51,047 bases of DNA from Chthoniobacterales bacterium (GTDB taxonomy: Bacteria > Verrucomicrobiota > Verrucomicrobiia > Chthoniobacterales > JACTMZ01), in NCBI GenBank assembly GCA_018883245.1, contig VEQL01000019.1, positions 1 to 51,047 on the forward strand, given 5' to 3'. Below, in pieces: positions 16,657 to 28,483 of this stretch. Each line of letters begins with the position of its first letter. Position 1 is the first letter of the stretch. The position numbers and the translations under genes are program-made. The notes under the pieces were generated by a model. It made no database searches. It was not told where the DNA came from and was given only the letters and a program-made list of their open reading frames with translations.

Positions 16657-17535
16657 ATGAGTCTCGCCGACGCCCATCTCCGCGCCGCCACTCTGATCGA
16701 GGCGCTCCCGTTCATGCAGACGTTCCGCGGGCGAACGTTTGTCATAAAATACGGCGGCAGCGCGATGGAAAGCGACGAGGCGGTAGAGCGCCTTTTGCGC
16801 GACGTGGTTTTTCTCGAAGCCGTGGGGGTGAATCCCGTGCTTGTCCACGGCGGCGGCAAAGCAATCAGCGCGCGCATGCGCGAGGCGGGCCTGGCTGCGC
16901 GGTTCGTCAACGGCCTGCGCGTGACCGACGAGGATTCGGTCCGCATCGTCGAGGACGTGCTCGACCGCGAGGTCAACCCGCGTCTTGTCTCTGCGATCGG
17001 CGAGTTCGGGGGGCGGGCGAGGGGATTTTCCGGCCGTGATGTGCTGCGTGCGGAGAAATTGCCGCCGGTCGAAAACGAGAAGGGCGCGGCCGAGGATATC
17101 GGTTTCGTCGGGCGCGTGACCGGGGTCGAGACGGCCGGCTTGGAAAGTGTGCTGCACGAGGAGCGCGTGCCCGTTGTTTCGCCGGTTGCCCGGGGGGCCG
17201 ACGGCCACACGCTCAACGTGAATGCCGACGAGGCCGCCGCCGCCATCGCGGGAGCGCTGCGGGCGGACAAGCTGATTTTTCTCAGCGACGTGCCCGGGAT
17301 CATGCGCGATCGCGATGATCCCTCCTCGCTCATCGCCACCGTGCGGATCGACCAGGTGGATGGTCTCATCCGCCAGAAGGTTCTCGAGGGCGGGATGATT
17401 CCCAAGGTGCAGGGTGCGGTGGCGGCGCTGCGCAAGGGCGTGGGCAAGACGCATATGATTGACGGGCGTCTTCCCCATGCTTTGTTGTTGGAAATTTTCA
17501 CCAATGAGGGCGTCGGCACTGAAATCGTGGCTTAG
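16657..17535 (+). CDS. argB: Acetylglutamate kinase
   Basis: Phosphorylates N-acetylglutamate, step two of arginine biosynthesis and usually the point of feedback control. The 292-residue amino-acid-kinase fold shows KYGGSAM (nucleotide site Lys), NPVLVHGGGKAIS (substrate loop), LNVNADEAAAAIA, FLSDVPGIM and GGMIPKVQGAVAAL. The N-terminal extension before the first strand (SLADAHLRAATLIEALPFMQTF) includes the helix found in arginine-sensitive, hexameric forms, so feedback inhibition is plausible. It starts 2 nt after the argJ stop and overlaps the next gene by 32 nt. Confidence 0.96.
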   Translation: MSLADAHLRAATLIEALPFMQTFRGRTFVIKYGGSAMESDEAVERLLRDVVFLEAVGVNPVLVHGGGKAISARMREAGLAARFVNGLRVTDEDSVRIVEDVLDREVNPRLVSAIGEFGGRARGFSGRDVLRAEKLPPVENEKGAAEDIGFVGRVTGVETAGLESVLHEERVPVVSPVARGADGHTLNVNADEAAAAIAGALRADKLIFLSDVPGIMRDRDDPSSLIATVRIDQVDGLIRQKVLEGGMIPKVQGAVAALRKGVGKTHMIDGRLPHALLLEIFTNEGVGTEIVA

Positions 17536-18649
17536 TTTTGTCTTTGTCCTTCTGCTCGCCTTTGCTGCGCGGGCCGAGTTCCGCGGGGCGTGGATTTCCG
17601 CGGTTCACAATCTCGACTGGCCGTCCGAGCAGGGGTTGCCGCCGGAAGCGCAGAAGGCCGAGTTGGTGCGCTTGCTCGACTCGGCCAAGTCTCTCGGGCT
17701 CACCGACGTGTTTTTCCAGGTGCGCCCCGAGGGCGACGCGCTCTACAAATCCTCGCTCGAGCCTTGGAGCCGCTTTCTCACCGGGACGCAGGGCCGGGAT
17801 CCCGGCTACGACCCCCTGGCTTTTTGCATCAGCGAAGCCTCCCGGCGCGGGATCCGCGTTCATGCATGGATCAATCCTTATCGCGCCTCGGTGAAGGCCG
17901 GCGCGCCTCTCGCTTCGAATCACATGGCTCGCCGTTTCGGTCCCTACGCTCACCGCGTGGGCTCTGTGGTTTGCATGGATCCCGGTTCGCAGGAGGTCCA
18001 GGACCACGTGGTCAAAGTGGTTTCCGACATCGCGAGCCGCTACCCGGTGGCGGGAATCCACTTCGACGATTATTTTTATCCTTATCCGTCGGTCGGAAAA
18101 TTGCCGGACGCCAAAACTTACGAGCGCTACCGGGCCGCGGGGGGCAAACTCGATATCGGCGACTGGCGTCGCGACAACGTCAACAAGCTCATCGAGCGAT
18201 CCTGCCGCGCGGCCAAGCAAGCGCGACCGGGGGTCCTTTTCGGCGTGAGTCCTTTCGGGATTTACACCAAAGGCCAGCCTTCGACGGTGAAAGCCGGCCT
18301 TGACCAACTCAACGAAATCTACGCCGATCCCGTGCTTTGGATGCGCAACGGGTGGGTCGATTACCTCGCGCCGCAGCTTTATTGGAAGGACAAGTCCGAC
18401 CAGAGTTTCGCCGAATTGCTCAAATGGTGGCGCAGTCCCTCCGCCAACCCTCGGGGCATCCCGATTTACCCCGGTATCGCGGCTTACCGCATGAGCGAGC
18501 AAGGCTGGCCCCCGCAAGAAATCGTGCGGCAGGTCGCGCTCTCGCGCACGGTCGGCAGCGGACCCTCCGGGCACGTGTTCTTCCGCCTCGCCACCATGGC
18601 GAACAACGTGAAGGGCGTTTCCTCGCTGTTGAAAAAAGCCGGCTACTGA
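17504..18649 (+). CDS. Secreted glycosyl hydrolase-like protein, GHL10 (DUF187/YngK) family
   Basis: A 381-residue exported protein. The signal peptide is SWLSFVFVLLLAFAARA with cleavage near Ala-Arg-Ala. The mature part begins EFRGAWISAVHNLDWPSEQGL, the signature start of the GHL10 family. It continues through FFQVRPEGDALYKSSLEPWS, RVHAWINPYRAS, GIHFDDYFYPYP (putative acidic catalytic residues) and DYLAPQLYWKD. The family is a TIM barrel thought to act on cell-wall or extracellular glycans, but the substrate is unproven. The start overlaps the end of argB, though function is unrelated. It converges on the squalene synthase gene with a 7-nt overlap of the 3' ends. Confidence 0.87.
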   Translation: MRASALKSWLSFVFVLLLAFAARAEFRGAWISAVHNLDWPSEQGLPPEAQKAELVRLLDSAKSLGLTDVFFQVRPEGDALYKSSLEPWSRFLTGTQGRDPGYDPLAFCISEASRRGIRVHAWINPYRASVKAGAPLASNHMARRFGPYAHRVGSVVCMDPGSQEVQDHVVKVVSDIASRYPVAGIHFDDYFYPYPSVGKLPDAKTYERYRAAGGKLDIGDWRRDNVNKLIERSCRAAKQARPGVLFGVSPFGIYTKGQPSTVKAGLDQLNEIYADPVLWMRNGWVDYLAPQLYWKDKSDQSFAELLKWWRSPSANPRGIPIYPGIAAYRMSEQGWPPQEIVRQVALSRTVGSGPSGHVFFRLATMANNVKGVSSLLKKAGY

Positions 18650-19497
18650 CGGCCGAGCATGACTTCGGCCAGTGCGGTGATTTTTTCCGCGGACGTCAGG
18701 CGGTAGCGCTGTTCGGTCACGCGCAACCCGTCGACCCGCATTTTGCGCAGCAGCTTCGCGTAAACCGCGGCCATCATCCGGGCCGGACGCAAAGCCCTGC
18801 GATCCGCCGCCGGCAACTGGTCCGATGCAATGGTGAAAAGTTCCGCCGCCCCGGCGGCGAAAGTTTCGAGATAGTCGCGTCGCTTTCCATCGTCGCGCAT
18901 GAAACTCCCGTCATCGAGACCCGACGCCGTCAACTCATCCAGCGGATAGTAAATCCGGCCGCGTTTCAGGTCCGACGCCGTGTCGCGCAGGATGTTCGTG
19001 TATTGCAGCGCGCGGCCCAAGGTCTCCGCGTAGTCCCTGCAGCGTGCGCTGTCGGCCCCGAAGATCGGAAGGCAAAGCAGGCCGACGACGCCGGCAACCC
19101 GGTGGCAGTAAAGATCCAAGTCTGCCCGCGCGTTCATGCGAACGGGGGAATGGAGATCCGTTGCGATGCCGTCGAGTAGTTCGACAAACAGGCCAGGCGC
19201 GAGTTTGCGTCGCTGCATCATCGACCGCAAATCCTCCGGCGCTCCATGCAGCCCGGGGTCGAGGAAAGCCGCGCGCCATTCCTCCAGCGCTTCGCGGCGC
19301 GTGTTGAGGTCGTGGTCGCCGTGGTCCGCGATGTCATCCGCCGCCCGGCAGAAAGCGTAAAGCGTCTCCAGATCGCTTCTGCGCTCCGGCGGCAGCAGTC
19401 GGAAAGCCGGGGCGAAACTCGATCCGCTCGCGCGGACGACGCAGCCGCCGTCGAGCCGTGCAGGTGGCGACAGCGGGTTCACGCCGCGACGGCGCAA
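18643..19497 (-). CDS. Squalene/phytoene synthase family protein
   Basis: Head-to-head prenyl transferase family, condensing two C15 or C20 diphosphates to squalene-, hydroxysqualene- or phytoene-type products. The 284-residue protein has both Mg-binding motifs: LYAFCRAADDIAD (Asp54, Asp55, Asp58) and YTNILRDTASDLKRGRIYYP (Asp172, Asp176). The N-terminal SGSSFAPAFRLLPPERR and the YCHRVAGVVG segment are also typical. Which product it makes cannot be told from one gene; HpnC/HpnD-type hopanoid/squalene enzymes are candidates. No other isoprenoid gene is nearby. It overlaps the end of the ABC-type gene by 19 nt and probably shares its transcript. Confidence 0.88.
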   Translation of the reverse strand: MRRRGVNPLSPPARLDGGCVVRASGSSFAPAFRLLPPERRSDLETLYAFCRAADDIADHGDHDLNTRREALEEWRAAFLDPGLHGAPEDLRSMMQRRKLAPGLFVELLDGIATDLHSPVRMNARADLDLYCHRVAGVVGLLCLPIFGADSARCRDYAETLGRALQYTNILRDTASDLKRGRIYYPLDELTASGLDDGSFMRDDGKRRDYLETFAAGAAELFTIASDQLPAADRRALRPARMMAAVYAKLLRKMRVDGLRVTEQRYRLTSAEKITALAEVMLGRQ

Positions 19498-20153
19498 ATG
19501 TGGCCGTCAGCCATCGACAAGACCCGGTCCGCCGCACCCGTGGCCGGACCGTCCCCACGCGAACCCCACACCACGGTCAGCCCGAACTCGTCCACCGCAA
19601 GTCGCGCGAGAGGGACGATCAGTTCCTCCGCCGCCGGCGACTCGGCGATGAGCACGCGCGGACGGTGGGCGATGGCGCGGGCGAAGGCGCCGACCGCCTG
19701 GCGCTCGGGGCTCAATCGCGACACGGGCAAATCAGCCTCGCTCTCCATCCCGCAAAATTGCAGCGCGAGCAATGTCCGCTCGGCCTGCAGCACTTCGTCG
19801 CCGACGCCCGCCTTGATCACCGGGAAAGCGATATTCTCCAGCAGGCTCAGCGAGGGCAACAATGCGCACGCGGGGAAAAGGAACCCGAAATTCCTCAGCC
19901 GCAAGCTGTCGCGCTCTTCCGCGCCGAGGGACGTCGTGTCGATGTTGCCGAGCCATACATTCCCCTCGTCCGGTTGCTCGAGCAATCCGAGCAGATGGAG
20001 CAAAAGATTTTTGCCGCAGCCTTCGTCACCGCGGATGGCATGGAATTTCCCGGCGGCGAATTCCGCCGTGATGCCGCGCACCTGCGAGGCTCCGGCGCGC
20101 CAGAGCGGGCGCCGGCACCGGAGATTTCGGCAGCGGAGCATCGGGGCGTTCAT
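19479..20153 (-). CDS. Degenerate ABC-type ATP-binding protein (LolD/FtsE-like, likely inactive)
   Basis: A 224-residue protein with the overall layout of a short ABC ATPase, but nearly every catalytic motif is altered. Walker A reads GDEGCGKN (42-49), keeping Lys48 but lacking Ser/Thr. The Q-loop Gln is Pro94 (GFLFP). The signature is LSPER instead of LSGGQ. Walker B ends AESP, so Asp and catalytic Glu are Glu171 and Ser172. The switch His is replaced (VVWGSRG). The frame is intact with GC codon use like its neighbours, so it is probably an expressed pseudo-ATPase. The start is MNAPMLRCRN. No ABC permease is in the window. It is divergent from pgsA. Confidence 0.8.
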   Translation of the reverse strand: MNAPMLRCRNLRCRRPLWRAGASQVRGITAEFAAGKFHAIRGDEGCGKNLLLHLLGLLEQPDEGNVWLGNIDTTSLGAEERDSLRLRNFGFLFPACALLPSLSLLENIAFPVIKAGVGDEVLQAERTLLALQFCGMESEADLPVSRLSPERQAVGAFARAIAHRPRVLIAESPAAEELIVPLARLAVDEFGLTVVWGSRGDGPATGAADRVLSMADGHICAVAA

Positions 20154-20241
20154 TGCGCTTGCTGCGATGTTGGACGCACCCGCGTCAAAATGCAGGAAGA
20201 ATCTGTTGCGCCTTGCCGTCGCGATCGGCACGCTCCCGAGT

Positions 20242-20811
20242 GTGACATTGGCCAACCAAATCACGCTGGTGCGCATCCTGCTCATCCCGGTCTTCGTGGT
20301 GTTCGCCGTCTATTATTCGGCGAGCCGCCGCGACGGGGCTCCGGTGGAATGGCTGCACTGGGCTGCCGTCGCTGTGTTCGTCGTTGCGGCCGCGAGCGAC
20401 GGCGTGGACGGCTGGATCGCGCGGCGCTTCAACCAGCGCAGCGCCCTGGGCGTGATTCTCGACCCGATTGCCGACAAGGGCCTGCTCCTCACGGCCATTA
20501 TCACGCTGAGTCTTTACCCGTGGGCGGCCGGACTTCCGATCTGGTTTCCCATCCTCGTCATCGCGCGTGATGCGGTCATTCTTGTTGGCTGCGGTGTCCT
20601 AAAGTTTCTCAATGGCGAGGTCGAGGTGCGCCCCAGCGCCTTGGGGAAAATCGCCACCGCTTTGCAAATGACCGCCGTCGCGTGGGTCCTGCTGCAGATT
20701 CCCCACGAGATGTGGGTCGTCTGGGCCGCGGGTATTTTCACCCTGGCCAGCGGCATCGGTTATGTCTGGCGCGGCTTGGCCTCTCTGGGCGGCGCGGCGC
20801 GCGCGACATGA
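20242..20811 (+). CDS. pgsA: CDP-diacylglycerol--glycerol-3-phosphate 3-phosphatidyltransferase
   Basis: Integral membrane enzyme making phosphatidylglycerol phosphate. It carries the complete CDP-alcohol phosphotransferase motif, from SDGVDGWIARR to LGVILDPIADK (D-x2-DG-x2-AR-x8-G-x3-D-x3-D). From GTG 20242 (VTLANQITLVRILLIPVFV) the protein is 189 residues, the usual length and N-terminus for PgsA. ATG 20167 would add 25 residues that look unrelated. Several hydrophobic segments follow. The stop overlaps the der start by ATGA, so both are translated from one message. Confidence 0.88.
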   Translation: MTLANQITLVRILLIPVFVVFAVYYSASRRDGAPVEWLHWAAVAVFVVAAASDGVDGWIARRFNQRSALGVILDPIADKGLLLTAIITLSLYPWAAGLPIWFPILVIARDAVILVGCGVLKFLNGEVEVRPSALGKIATALQMTAVAWVLLQIPHEMWVVWAAGIFTLASGIGYVWRGLASLGGAARAT

Positions 20812-22205
20812 AAAAGGCTGTCCTCGTCGGCCGTCCGAACGTCGGGAAGTCGGCCCTGTTCAACCGTCTCGCCGGCCGTCGCATCGCCATCGTGCACGAC
20901 CAACCCGGCGTGACCCGCGACCGGATCGAGGCGGTGTGCGGGCTCGGACGCAATCCTTTCGCCATCGTCGATACGGGTGGCATCGGCGCCGCGCCTGATC
21001 CGGATTTCGCCGAAGCCACGCACCGCGCGGCCGACGCCGCCGTCGAGGACGCCGACGTTGTTCTCTTTGTGGTCGATGGCAAGGACGGGCTGCTGCCTTT
21101 GGACGCGGAACTCGCCGCCAAATTGCGCCGTTGGTCCCGGCCCGTGATTCTTGTGGTCAACAAACTCGACGACCCCAAGCACGATGCGCTCGCCGAGGAA
21201 TTCCATCAGCTCGGCTTTTCGCGCATCGCGGGAGTCAGCGCGGTCCACGGCCGCGGGACGGACGATTTGGTCGAGGCGATCGGCGAGGCATTCGGCGACC
21301 GCGGGGAAAACGCGCCCCCCGAGCAGTCGATTCCTCCGCGCATCGTCATCATCGGACGTCCCAATGTCGGCAAGTCCTCGCTGACCAACGCCCTTTTGGG
21401 GCGCGAGCGGGCGATCGTCAGCGACATTGCCGGAACCACGCGCGATGCCCTCGAGGTTCCGTGCGAGTTGGGGGAGCGGCCTTACCTGCTGCTCGACACC
21501 GCGGGCATAAGGCACCGGTCCCGGCACGACACCTCGGTGGAGGTTTTCAGCGTCATGCGCTCCGAGGAAGCGATCCGCATGGCCGACGTGTGCGTGCTCG
21601 TCATCGATGCCTCGGTGGGCGTCACCGAGCAGGACAAGCGCATAGCCGGCCTCGTGCAAAAGTCGCGCAAAGCCGTGGTTGTCGCGGTGAACAAGGCCGA
21701 CCTTCTTCCGGCTGACGATCGCCGTCGTGACGGACTGAAAGAGCGCTTGTCGCTGTGGCGCTCGCAGTTGTTTTTCATCCCCTACGCTCCCTTTGTCATG
21801 CTTTCCGCCAAGACGGGGGCCAACCTCAAGCGTCTCGGGACGACCTTGGAGAAGGTCCGTCAGCACGCCACGCGAAGGATCGGCACCGGCGAGTTGAACC
21901 GCGTGATCCGCGACGCCATGATCTTGCACCCGCCGCCCATGAAAGGCCCGCGACGGCTCAAGGTTTTCTATGCCACGCAGCTGGAGGAGACCAATCCCCG
22001 GCCTTTCGCCCCGGTGCGCTTCCTGCTCTTTGTCAACGCCCCGGGACTGCTCCTGCCGAGCTACGAGACCTATCTCGCCGCGCAGCTCCGCCGTGTGCGC
22101 GAATACCCCGGGCTGCCGCTGCTGCTCGAATTGCGTGCCCGCCCGGAGTCGGAGAAGCGTCAGCGGTCTCGCGGCCGCCGACCCTCCCCGGCCAAGCGGA
22201 AATAA
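20808..22205 (+). CDS. der: Ribosome-associated GTPase Der (EngA)
   Basis: Essential double GTPase for 50S subunit maturation. The 465 residues hold two G domains in tandem: the first with VGRPNVGKSALFN and DTGGIG, plus NKLD; the second with IGRPNVGKSSLTN, DTAGIR and NKAD. The C-terminal KH-like domain includes KVFYATQLEETNPRPF and LFVNAPGLL. A basic tail (KRQRSRGRR) follows. It is translationally coupled to pgsA by a 4-nt overlap. Confidence 0.96.
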   Translation: MKKAVLVGRPNVGKSALFNRLAGRRIAIVHDQPGVTRDRIEAVCGLGRNPFAIVDTGGIGAAPDPDFAEATHRAADAAVEDADVVLFVVDGKDGLLPLDAELAAKLRRWSRPVILVVNKLDDPKHDALAEEFHQLGFSRIAGVSAVHGRGTDDLVEAIGEAFGDRGENAPPEQSIPPRIVIIGRPNVGKSSLTNALLGRERAIVSDIAGTTRDALEVPCELGERPYLLLDTAGIRHRSRHDTSVEVFSVMRSEEAIRMADVCVLVIDASVGVTEQDKRIAGLVQKSRKAVVVAVNKADLLPADDRRRDGLKERLSLWRSQLFFIPYAPFVMLSAKTGANLKRLGTTLEKVRQHATRRIGTGELNRVIRDAMILHPPPMKGPRRLKVFYATQLEETNPRPFAPVRFLLFVNAPGLLLPSYETYLAAQLRRVREYPGLPLLLELRARPESEKRQRSRGRRPSPAKRK

Positions 22206-22222
22206 TTCCGTGTCGGTAAAAT

Positions 22223-22251
22223 TTGGCACGGAGGCTGCTTTTGCGTATATT
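22223..22251 (+). promoter_or_regulatory. Predicted sigma70-type promoter for gltBD
   Basis: TTGGCA (22223-22228) and TATATT (22246-22251) are separated by 17 nt in an AT-rich 132-nt spacer between der and gltB, in otherwise GC-rich DNA. Transcription would start near 22258, leaving a leader of about 80 nt. An imperfect inverted repeat (22218-22229 with 22262-22273, 10 of 12 matching) brackets the promoter and could be an operator. Confidence 0.5.
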
Positions 22252-22337
22252 TTGGTTTTTTGTGGCAAAATTTCTTTGCGCCTCGGGCCTGAAGAATTAG
22301 CTTTTGCCGCCCGCTGGAAAACCCACTGACCGCCACG

Positions 22338-25300
22338 ATGAAAAAGCCCGGAAAACAAGGACTCTACGACCCGCAGTTCGAGCATGAATCCTGCGGCGTC
22401 GGCTTTGTCGCCAACATGAAAGGCGCCAAGTCGCACGAAATTGTCCGGCAGGGTCTGCAAATTCTGGTCAATCTCGAGCATCGCGGCGCTTGCGGGTTCG
22501 AGGAAAACACCGGCGACGGCGCCGGCATCCTGATCCAGATGCCGCACAAGTTCCTCTCGGCCGTGGCCAAGGAGGAGCACATCGACCTTCCCGCGGCCGG
22601 ACAATACGGGGTGGCCATGGTTTTTCTGCCGCAAGAGAAGCAGCAGCGGAAAAAAATCGAGGAGCGTTTCGAGCAGGTCGTGCGTGCCGAGGGGCAAAAG
22701 TTTCTCGGTTGGCGCTCGGTGCCCACGGACAACTCCAGCCTCGGCGAAACGGCCAAGGCGGAAGAACCGGTCGTCCGCATGGCTTTCGTCGGACGCAGTT
22801 CGTCCATCACGGACGACCTCGCTTTCGAGCGCAAGCTTTACGTGATCCGCCACCGGCTTTTCAACGAGATCCGCTACGCCGGATCTCCGGGCGGCAGTTT
22901 CTTTTATGTGCCGAGCTTTTCGGCGCGCACCCTGGTTTACAAGGGCATGCTCACGCCGCCGCAGGTCGCGCTTTATTACCCAGACCTTTCCGATCCGCGC
23001 ATGGAAAGCGCGCTGGCCCTCGTTCACTCGCGCTTCAGCACCAACACATTCCCGAGCTGGGATCGCGCGCACCCCTACCGTTTCGTGGCGCACAATGGCG
23101 AGATCAACACGCTGCGCGGCAACGTCAACTGGATGAATGCCCGCGAGTCGCAGCTGGCTTCGCCGCTCTTCGGCGAGGACATCGAGACGCTCAAACCGAT
23201 CATCCACGCCGACGGCAGCGACTCGGCCATGTTCGACAACTGCTTCGAGTTTCTCGTCCTCTCGGGGCGTCCGCTCGCCCACGCCGCGGTGATGATGATC
23301 CCCGAGCCTTGGGCCAACCACAACTTGATGCCCGCCGACCGCAAGGCCTTCTACGAATACCATTCCTGCCTGATGGAACCGTGGGACGGTCCGGCCGCGG
23401 TGGCATTCACCGATGGCGTGCAGATCGGCGCCGTGCTCGACCGCAATGGCCTGCGTCCATGCCGCTACTACGTGACCAAGGACGACCTCGTCATCATGGC
23501 GTCCGAAGTCGGCGTGCTCGACATCAAGCCCGAGCGCGTGGCGTCGAAAGGACGTCTCCAGCCCGGCCGCATCTTCCTCGTGGATACCAAGGAAGGTCGC
23601 ATCATCGCCGACGAGGAAATCAAATCCTCCTTGGCCAAGCAGCATCCTTACGGTCAGTGGCTCAAAGACAATCTGATCAAGCTCGACGACCTTCCGGAGG
23701 GCAAGGAACCCGCGCATCCCGACCACGGGACGGTGACCACGCGCCAGCTCGCCTTCGGCTACACGCAGGAGGACCTCAATCTCATCATCGCGCCGATGGC
23801 CCGCACGGCTGTCGAGCCGATCGGGTCGATGGGGAACGACACGCCGCTTGCCGCGCTTTCGGACAAGCCGCATCTCCTTTACAACTACTTCAAGCAGCTC
23901 TTTGCGCAGGTGACCAACCCGCCGATCGATTCGATCCGCGAAGAGATCGTCACCTCGGCCATCACCACGCTGGGATCCGAGGGCAACCTGCTCGAGCCCG
24001 GCCCCGGCAGCTGCCGCCAGATCCAGCTCGCCTCGCCGGTCATCACCAACGAGGAGCTGGAAAAGCTGCGCGCGCTCGACCGCCCCGGATTCAAATCCGC
24101 CACGCTGCCCATCCTCTATGACGTCGCCGGCGGCGGCGCCTCCTTGCGGAAAGCGCTGGACGAACTTTTCGCCGAGGCCGACCGCCTTATTGCCGGGGGC
24201 GTGAACATCCTCATTCTTTCCGACCGCGGCTTGAACGAGCAAATGGCCCCCATACCGGCGCTGCTCGCGGTTTCCGGCCTTCATCATCACCTCGTCGCCA
24301 ACGGCACGCGCACACAAGTCGGCCTGGTCCTCGAATCGGGCGAGCCGCGCGAAGTGCATCACTTCGCCCTGCTCACCGGCTACGGGGTGGGTGCGGTCAA
24401 CCCCTATCTCGCCTTCGAATCCATCGAGGATGTCATCAACCGCCGCAGCCTGACCGGTATCGATCCCAAGAAGGCGATGAAGCAATACGTCAAGGCCGCG
24501 GTCAAGGGCATCGTCAAGACGATGTCCAAGATGGGCATCTCGACGATCCAAAGTTATCGCGGTGCGCAGATTTTCGAGGCTGTCGGTCTGAATACCGAAG
24601 TCGTCGACACCTATTTCACAGGAACGGCCTCGCGCATCGAGGGCATCGATCTCGAGGGTATCGCCCGGGAGGCGCACGACCGTCACCGCCGTGCGTGGCC
24701 CGGACGCGATTTCCGCGACGACGTGCTCGACCCGGGCGGCGTTTACAAGTGGCGCAAGGATGGCGAGCACCACAACTTCAACCCCACAACCATCCACCTG
24801 CTGCAGCACGCCTGCCGCACGGCCGACATGGGTGTCTTCCGCAAATATTCGCAGTCGGTCAACGACCAGTCGGCCAAGCTGGCCACCTTGCGCGGTCTCA
24901 TGGATTTCGAATTTCCCCAAGACGGCGGCGTCCCGATCGAGGAAGTCGAATCCGTCGAGTCGATCATGAAGCGTTTCAAGACCGGCGCCATGTCCTACGG
25001 CTCGATCAGCCAGGAAGCGCACGAAACGCTGGCCATCGCCATGAACCGCATCGGCGGCAAGAGCAACACGGGCGAGGGGGGCGAGGACCCGGAGCGCTAC
25101 AAAATCCTGCCCAACGGCGACTCCAAAAACAGCGCGATCAAGCAAGTCGCGTCGGGGCGTTTCGGCGTCACCAGCTACTACCTCTCGCAGGCCAAGGAAC
25201 TGCAGATCAAAATCGTCCAGGGCGCGAAGCCGGGCGAGGGCGGCCAGCTCCCCGGCACCAAAGTCTATCCGTGGATCGCCAAAGTCCGGCATTCCACGCC

Positions 25301-26930
25301 GGGCGTGGGCCTTATCTCCCCGCCGCCGCACCACGACATCTACTCGATCGAAGATCTCGCGGAGTTGATCCACGACCTCAAGAACGCCAATCGCCACGCG
25401 CGCATTTCGGTCAAACTCGTGAGCGAGGTCGGTGTCGGAACGGTCGCCGCGGGCGTGGCCAAGGCACATGCCGACGTTGTGCTTGTCAGCGGCTACGACG
25501 GCGGCACCGGCGCGTCGCCGCTTTCCAGCATCCAGCACGCGGGGATGCCTTGGGAACTCGGACTCGCCGAAACGCATCAGACCCTTCTGCTCAACAACCT
25601 CCGCAGCCGTATCGTCGTCGAAGTGGACGGCCAGCTCAAAACCGGACGCGACGTGGTCATCGGCGCGCTGCTCGGCGCCGAGGAATTCGGTTTCGCCACC
25701 GCGCCCCTCGTCGTCATGGGTTGCATCATGATGCGCGCCTGCCACCTCAACACCTGTCCCGTCGGCGTGGCCACGCAGGATCCGGAGCTGCGCAAAAAAT
25801 TCACCGGCGACGCGGACCATGTGGTCAACTTCATGCGCTTCATCGCCACCGAGGTGCGCGAACTCATGGCCAAGCTGGGCTTCCGCACGATCGATGAAAT
25901 GGTCGGACGCGTGGACCGGTTGGCCATGCGCAAGGCGGTCGATCACTGGAAGGCGCAGGGCCTCGATTACTCGCGCATCCTTTACGCTCCCGACGTGGGC
26001 GAAGATGTGGGCCGCTACTGCACGATGAAGCAGGATCATGGCATCGAGAAATCCCTCGACCTCACGACCCTGCTCAAAATTTGCGAGGCGGCCATCGAGC
26101 GCGGGGAAAAAGTGCACTCGCGCCTGCCGATCAAAAACGTCAACCGCGTGGTCGGCACCATCCTCGGCTACGAAATTTCCAAAGCCCACGGCATGGACGG
26201 CCTGCCGGAGGACACCATCGAACTCGATTTCGTCGGCTCGGCCGGCCAGAGCTTTGGTGCCTTCGCGCCTCGCGGTCTCACCCTGCGGTTGGAAGGCGAT
26301 GCCAACGACTACGTGGGCAAAGGGCTCAGCGGTGGAAAAATCGTCGTGCAGCCGCCCGGCGCGACAACCTTCGACGCCGAGACAAACATCATCATCGGCA
26401 ATGTCGCGTTCTACGGCGCCACGGGCGGCGAAGCCTACATCCGCGGCATGGCCGGGGAGCGCTTCTGCGTCCGCAACAGCGGCGTGAAGGCGGTCGTCGA
26501 GGCCGTCGGGGACCACGGATGCGAATACATGACCGGCGGACGCGTTGTCGTCCTCGGTCCCACCGGCCGCAACTTCGCGGCGGGCATGTCCGGCGGTATC
26601 GCCTACGTTTATGACGAGGCGGGCGACTTCCACACCCGTTGCAACATGGACATGGTCGATCTCGAGCGCCTGGACGACAAGGACGAGGCTGCCGAGGTCC
26701 GGGCCATGGTCGAGCGTCACGCGAAGTTCACGGGAAGCAAGCGCGCGCACCAGATCCTGGCCGGCTGGGAAAACTCGGCGCAGAAATTCGTCAAGGTCCT
26801 GCCGAAGGATTACAAGCGTGTGCTGCAGGCGATGGACCGGGTTCTCGCGGCGGGCCTCAGCGGCGACGAGGCCGTCATGGCCGCTTTCGAGGAAAATGCC
26901 CGCGACCTTGCGCGCGTGGGAGGCAATTGA
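22338..26930 (+). CDS. gltB: Glutamate synthase large (alpha) subunit
   Basis: Transfers the glutamine amide to 2-oxoglutarate, using ammonia channelled between sites. The protein has 1530 residues, full length. The N-terminal glutaminase has the nucleophile Cys19 in HESCGVGF, exposed after propeptide removal. The central and FMN domains include [17 protein letters not shown] and [16 protein letters not shown]. The 3Fe-4S cysteines are C1129, C1135 and C1140 in [13 protein letters not shown]. The C-terminal beta-helix is glycine-rich ([21 protein letters not shown]). It is followed after 3 nt by gltD. Confidence 0.97.
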   Translation: MKKPGKQGLYDPQFEHESCGVGFVANMKGAKSHEIVRQGLQILVNLEHRGACGFEENTGDGAGILIQMPHKFLSAVAKEEHIDLPAAGQYGVAMVFLPQEKQQRKKIEERFEQVVRAEGQKFLGWRSVPTDNSSLGETAKAEEPVVRMAFVGRSSSITDDLAFERKLYVIRHRLFNEIRYAGSPGGSFFYVPSFSARTLVYKGMLTPPQVALYYPDLSDPRMESALALVHSRFSTNTFPSWDRAHPYRFVAHNGEINTLRGNVNWMNARESQLASPLFGEDIETLKPIIHADGSDSAMFDNCFEFLVLSGRPLAHAAVMMIPEPWANHNLMPADRKAFYEYHSCLMEPWDGPAAVAFTDGVQIGAVLDRNGLRPCRYYVTKDDLVIMASEVGVLDIKPERVASKGRLQPGRIFLVDTKEGRIIADEEIKSSLAKQHPYGQWLKDNLIKLDDLPEGKEPAHPDHGTVTTRQLAFGYTQEDLNLIIAPMARTAVEPIGSMGNDTPLAALSDKPHLLYNYFKQLFAQVTNPPIDSIREEIVTSAITTLGSEGNLLEPGPGSCRQIQLASPVITNEELEKLRALDRPGFKSATLPILYDVAGGGASLRKALDELFAEADRLIAGGVNILILSDRGLNEQMAPIPALLAVSGLHHHLVANGTRTQVGLVLESGEPREVHHFALLTGYGVGAVNPYLAFESIEDVINRRSLTGIDPKKAMKQYVKAAVKGIVKTMSKMGISTIQSYRGAQIFEAVGLNTEVVDTYFTGTASRIEGIDLEGIAREAHDRHRRAWPGRDFRDDVLDPGGVYKWRKDGEHHNFNPTTIHLLQHACRTADMGVFRKYSQSVNDQSAKLATLRGLMDFEFPQDGGVPIEEVESVESIMKRFKTGAMSYGSISQEAHETLAIAMNRIGGKSNTGEGGEDPERYKILPNGDSKNSAIKQVASGRFGVTSYYLSQAKELQIKIVQGAKPGEGGQLPGTKVYPWIAKVRHSTPGVGLISPPPHHDIYSIEDLAELIHDLKNANRHARISVKLVSEVGVGTVAAGVAKAHADVVLVSGYDGGTGASPLSSIQHAGMPWELGLAETHQTLLLNNLRSRIVVEVDGQLKTGRDVVIGALLGAEEFGFATAPLVVMGCIMMRACHLNTCPVGVATQDPELRKKFTGDADHVVNFMRFIATEVRELMAKLGFRTIDEMVGRVDRLAMRKAVDHWKAQGLDYSRILYAPDVGEDVGRYCTMKQDHGIEKSLDLTTLLKICEAAIERGEKVHSRLPIKNVNRVVGTILGYEISKAHGMDGLPEDTIELDFVGSAGQSFGAFAPRGLTLRLEGDANDYVGKGLSGGKIVVQPPGATTFDAETNIIIGNVAFYGATGGEAYIRGMAGERFCVRNSGVKAVVEAVGDHGCEYMTGGRVVVLGPTGRNFAAGMSGGIAYVYDEAGDFHTRCNMDMVDLERLDDKDEAAEVRAMVERHAKFTGSKRAHQILAGWENSAQKFVKVLPKDYKRVLQAMDRVLAAGLSGDEAVMAAFEENARDLARVGGN

Positions 26931-26933
26931 TTT

Positions 26934-28418
<1,485 letters not shown>

Positions 28419-28483
28419 GGCCAGCCGCGCCCGTTGTCCAAATCATGCTTGCCATCGGCCGGATCGCCGCCGAATTTCGCCCC

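Noticed and set aside
20760-26750. Minus-strand open frame of 1996 codons opposite der and gltB
   Set aside because: It lies wholly antisense to two well-identified genes, has no domain features, and arises from their GC-rich codon pattern.
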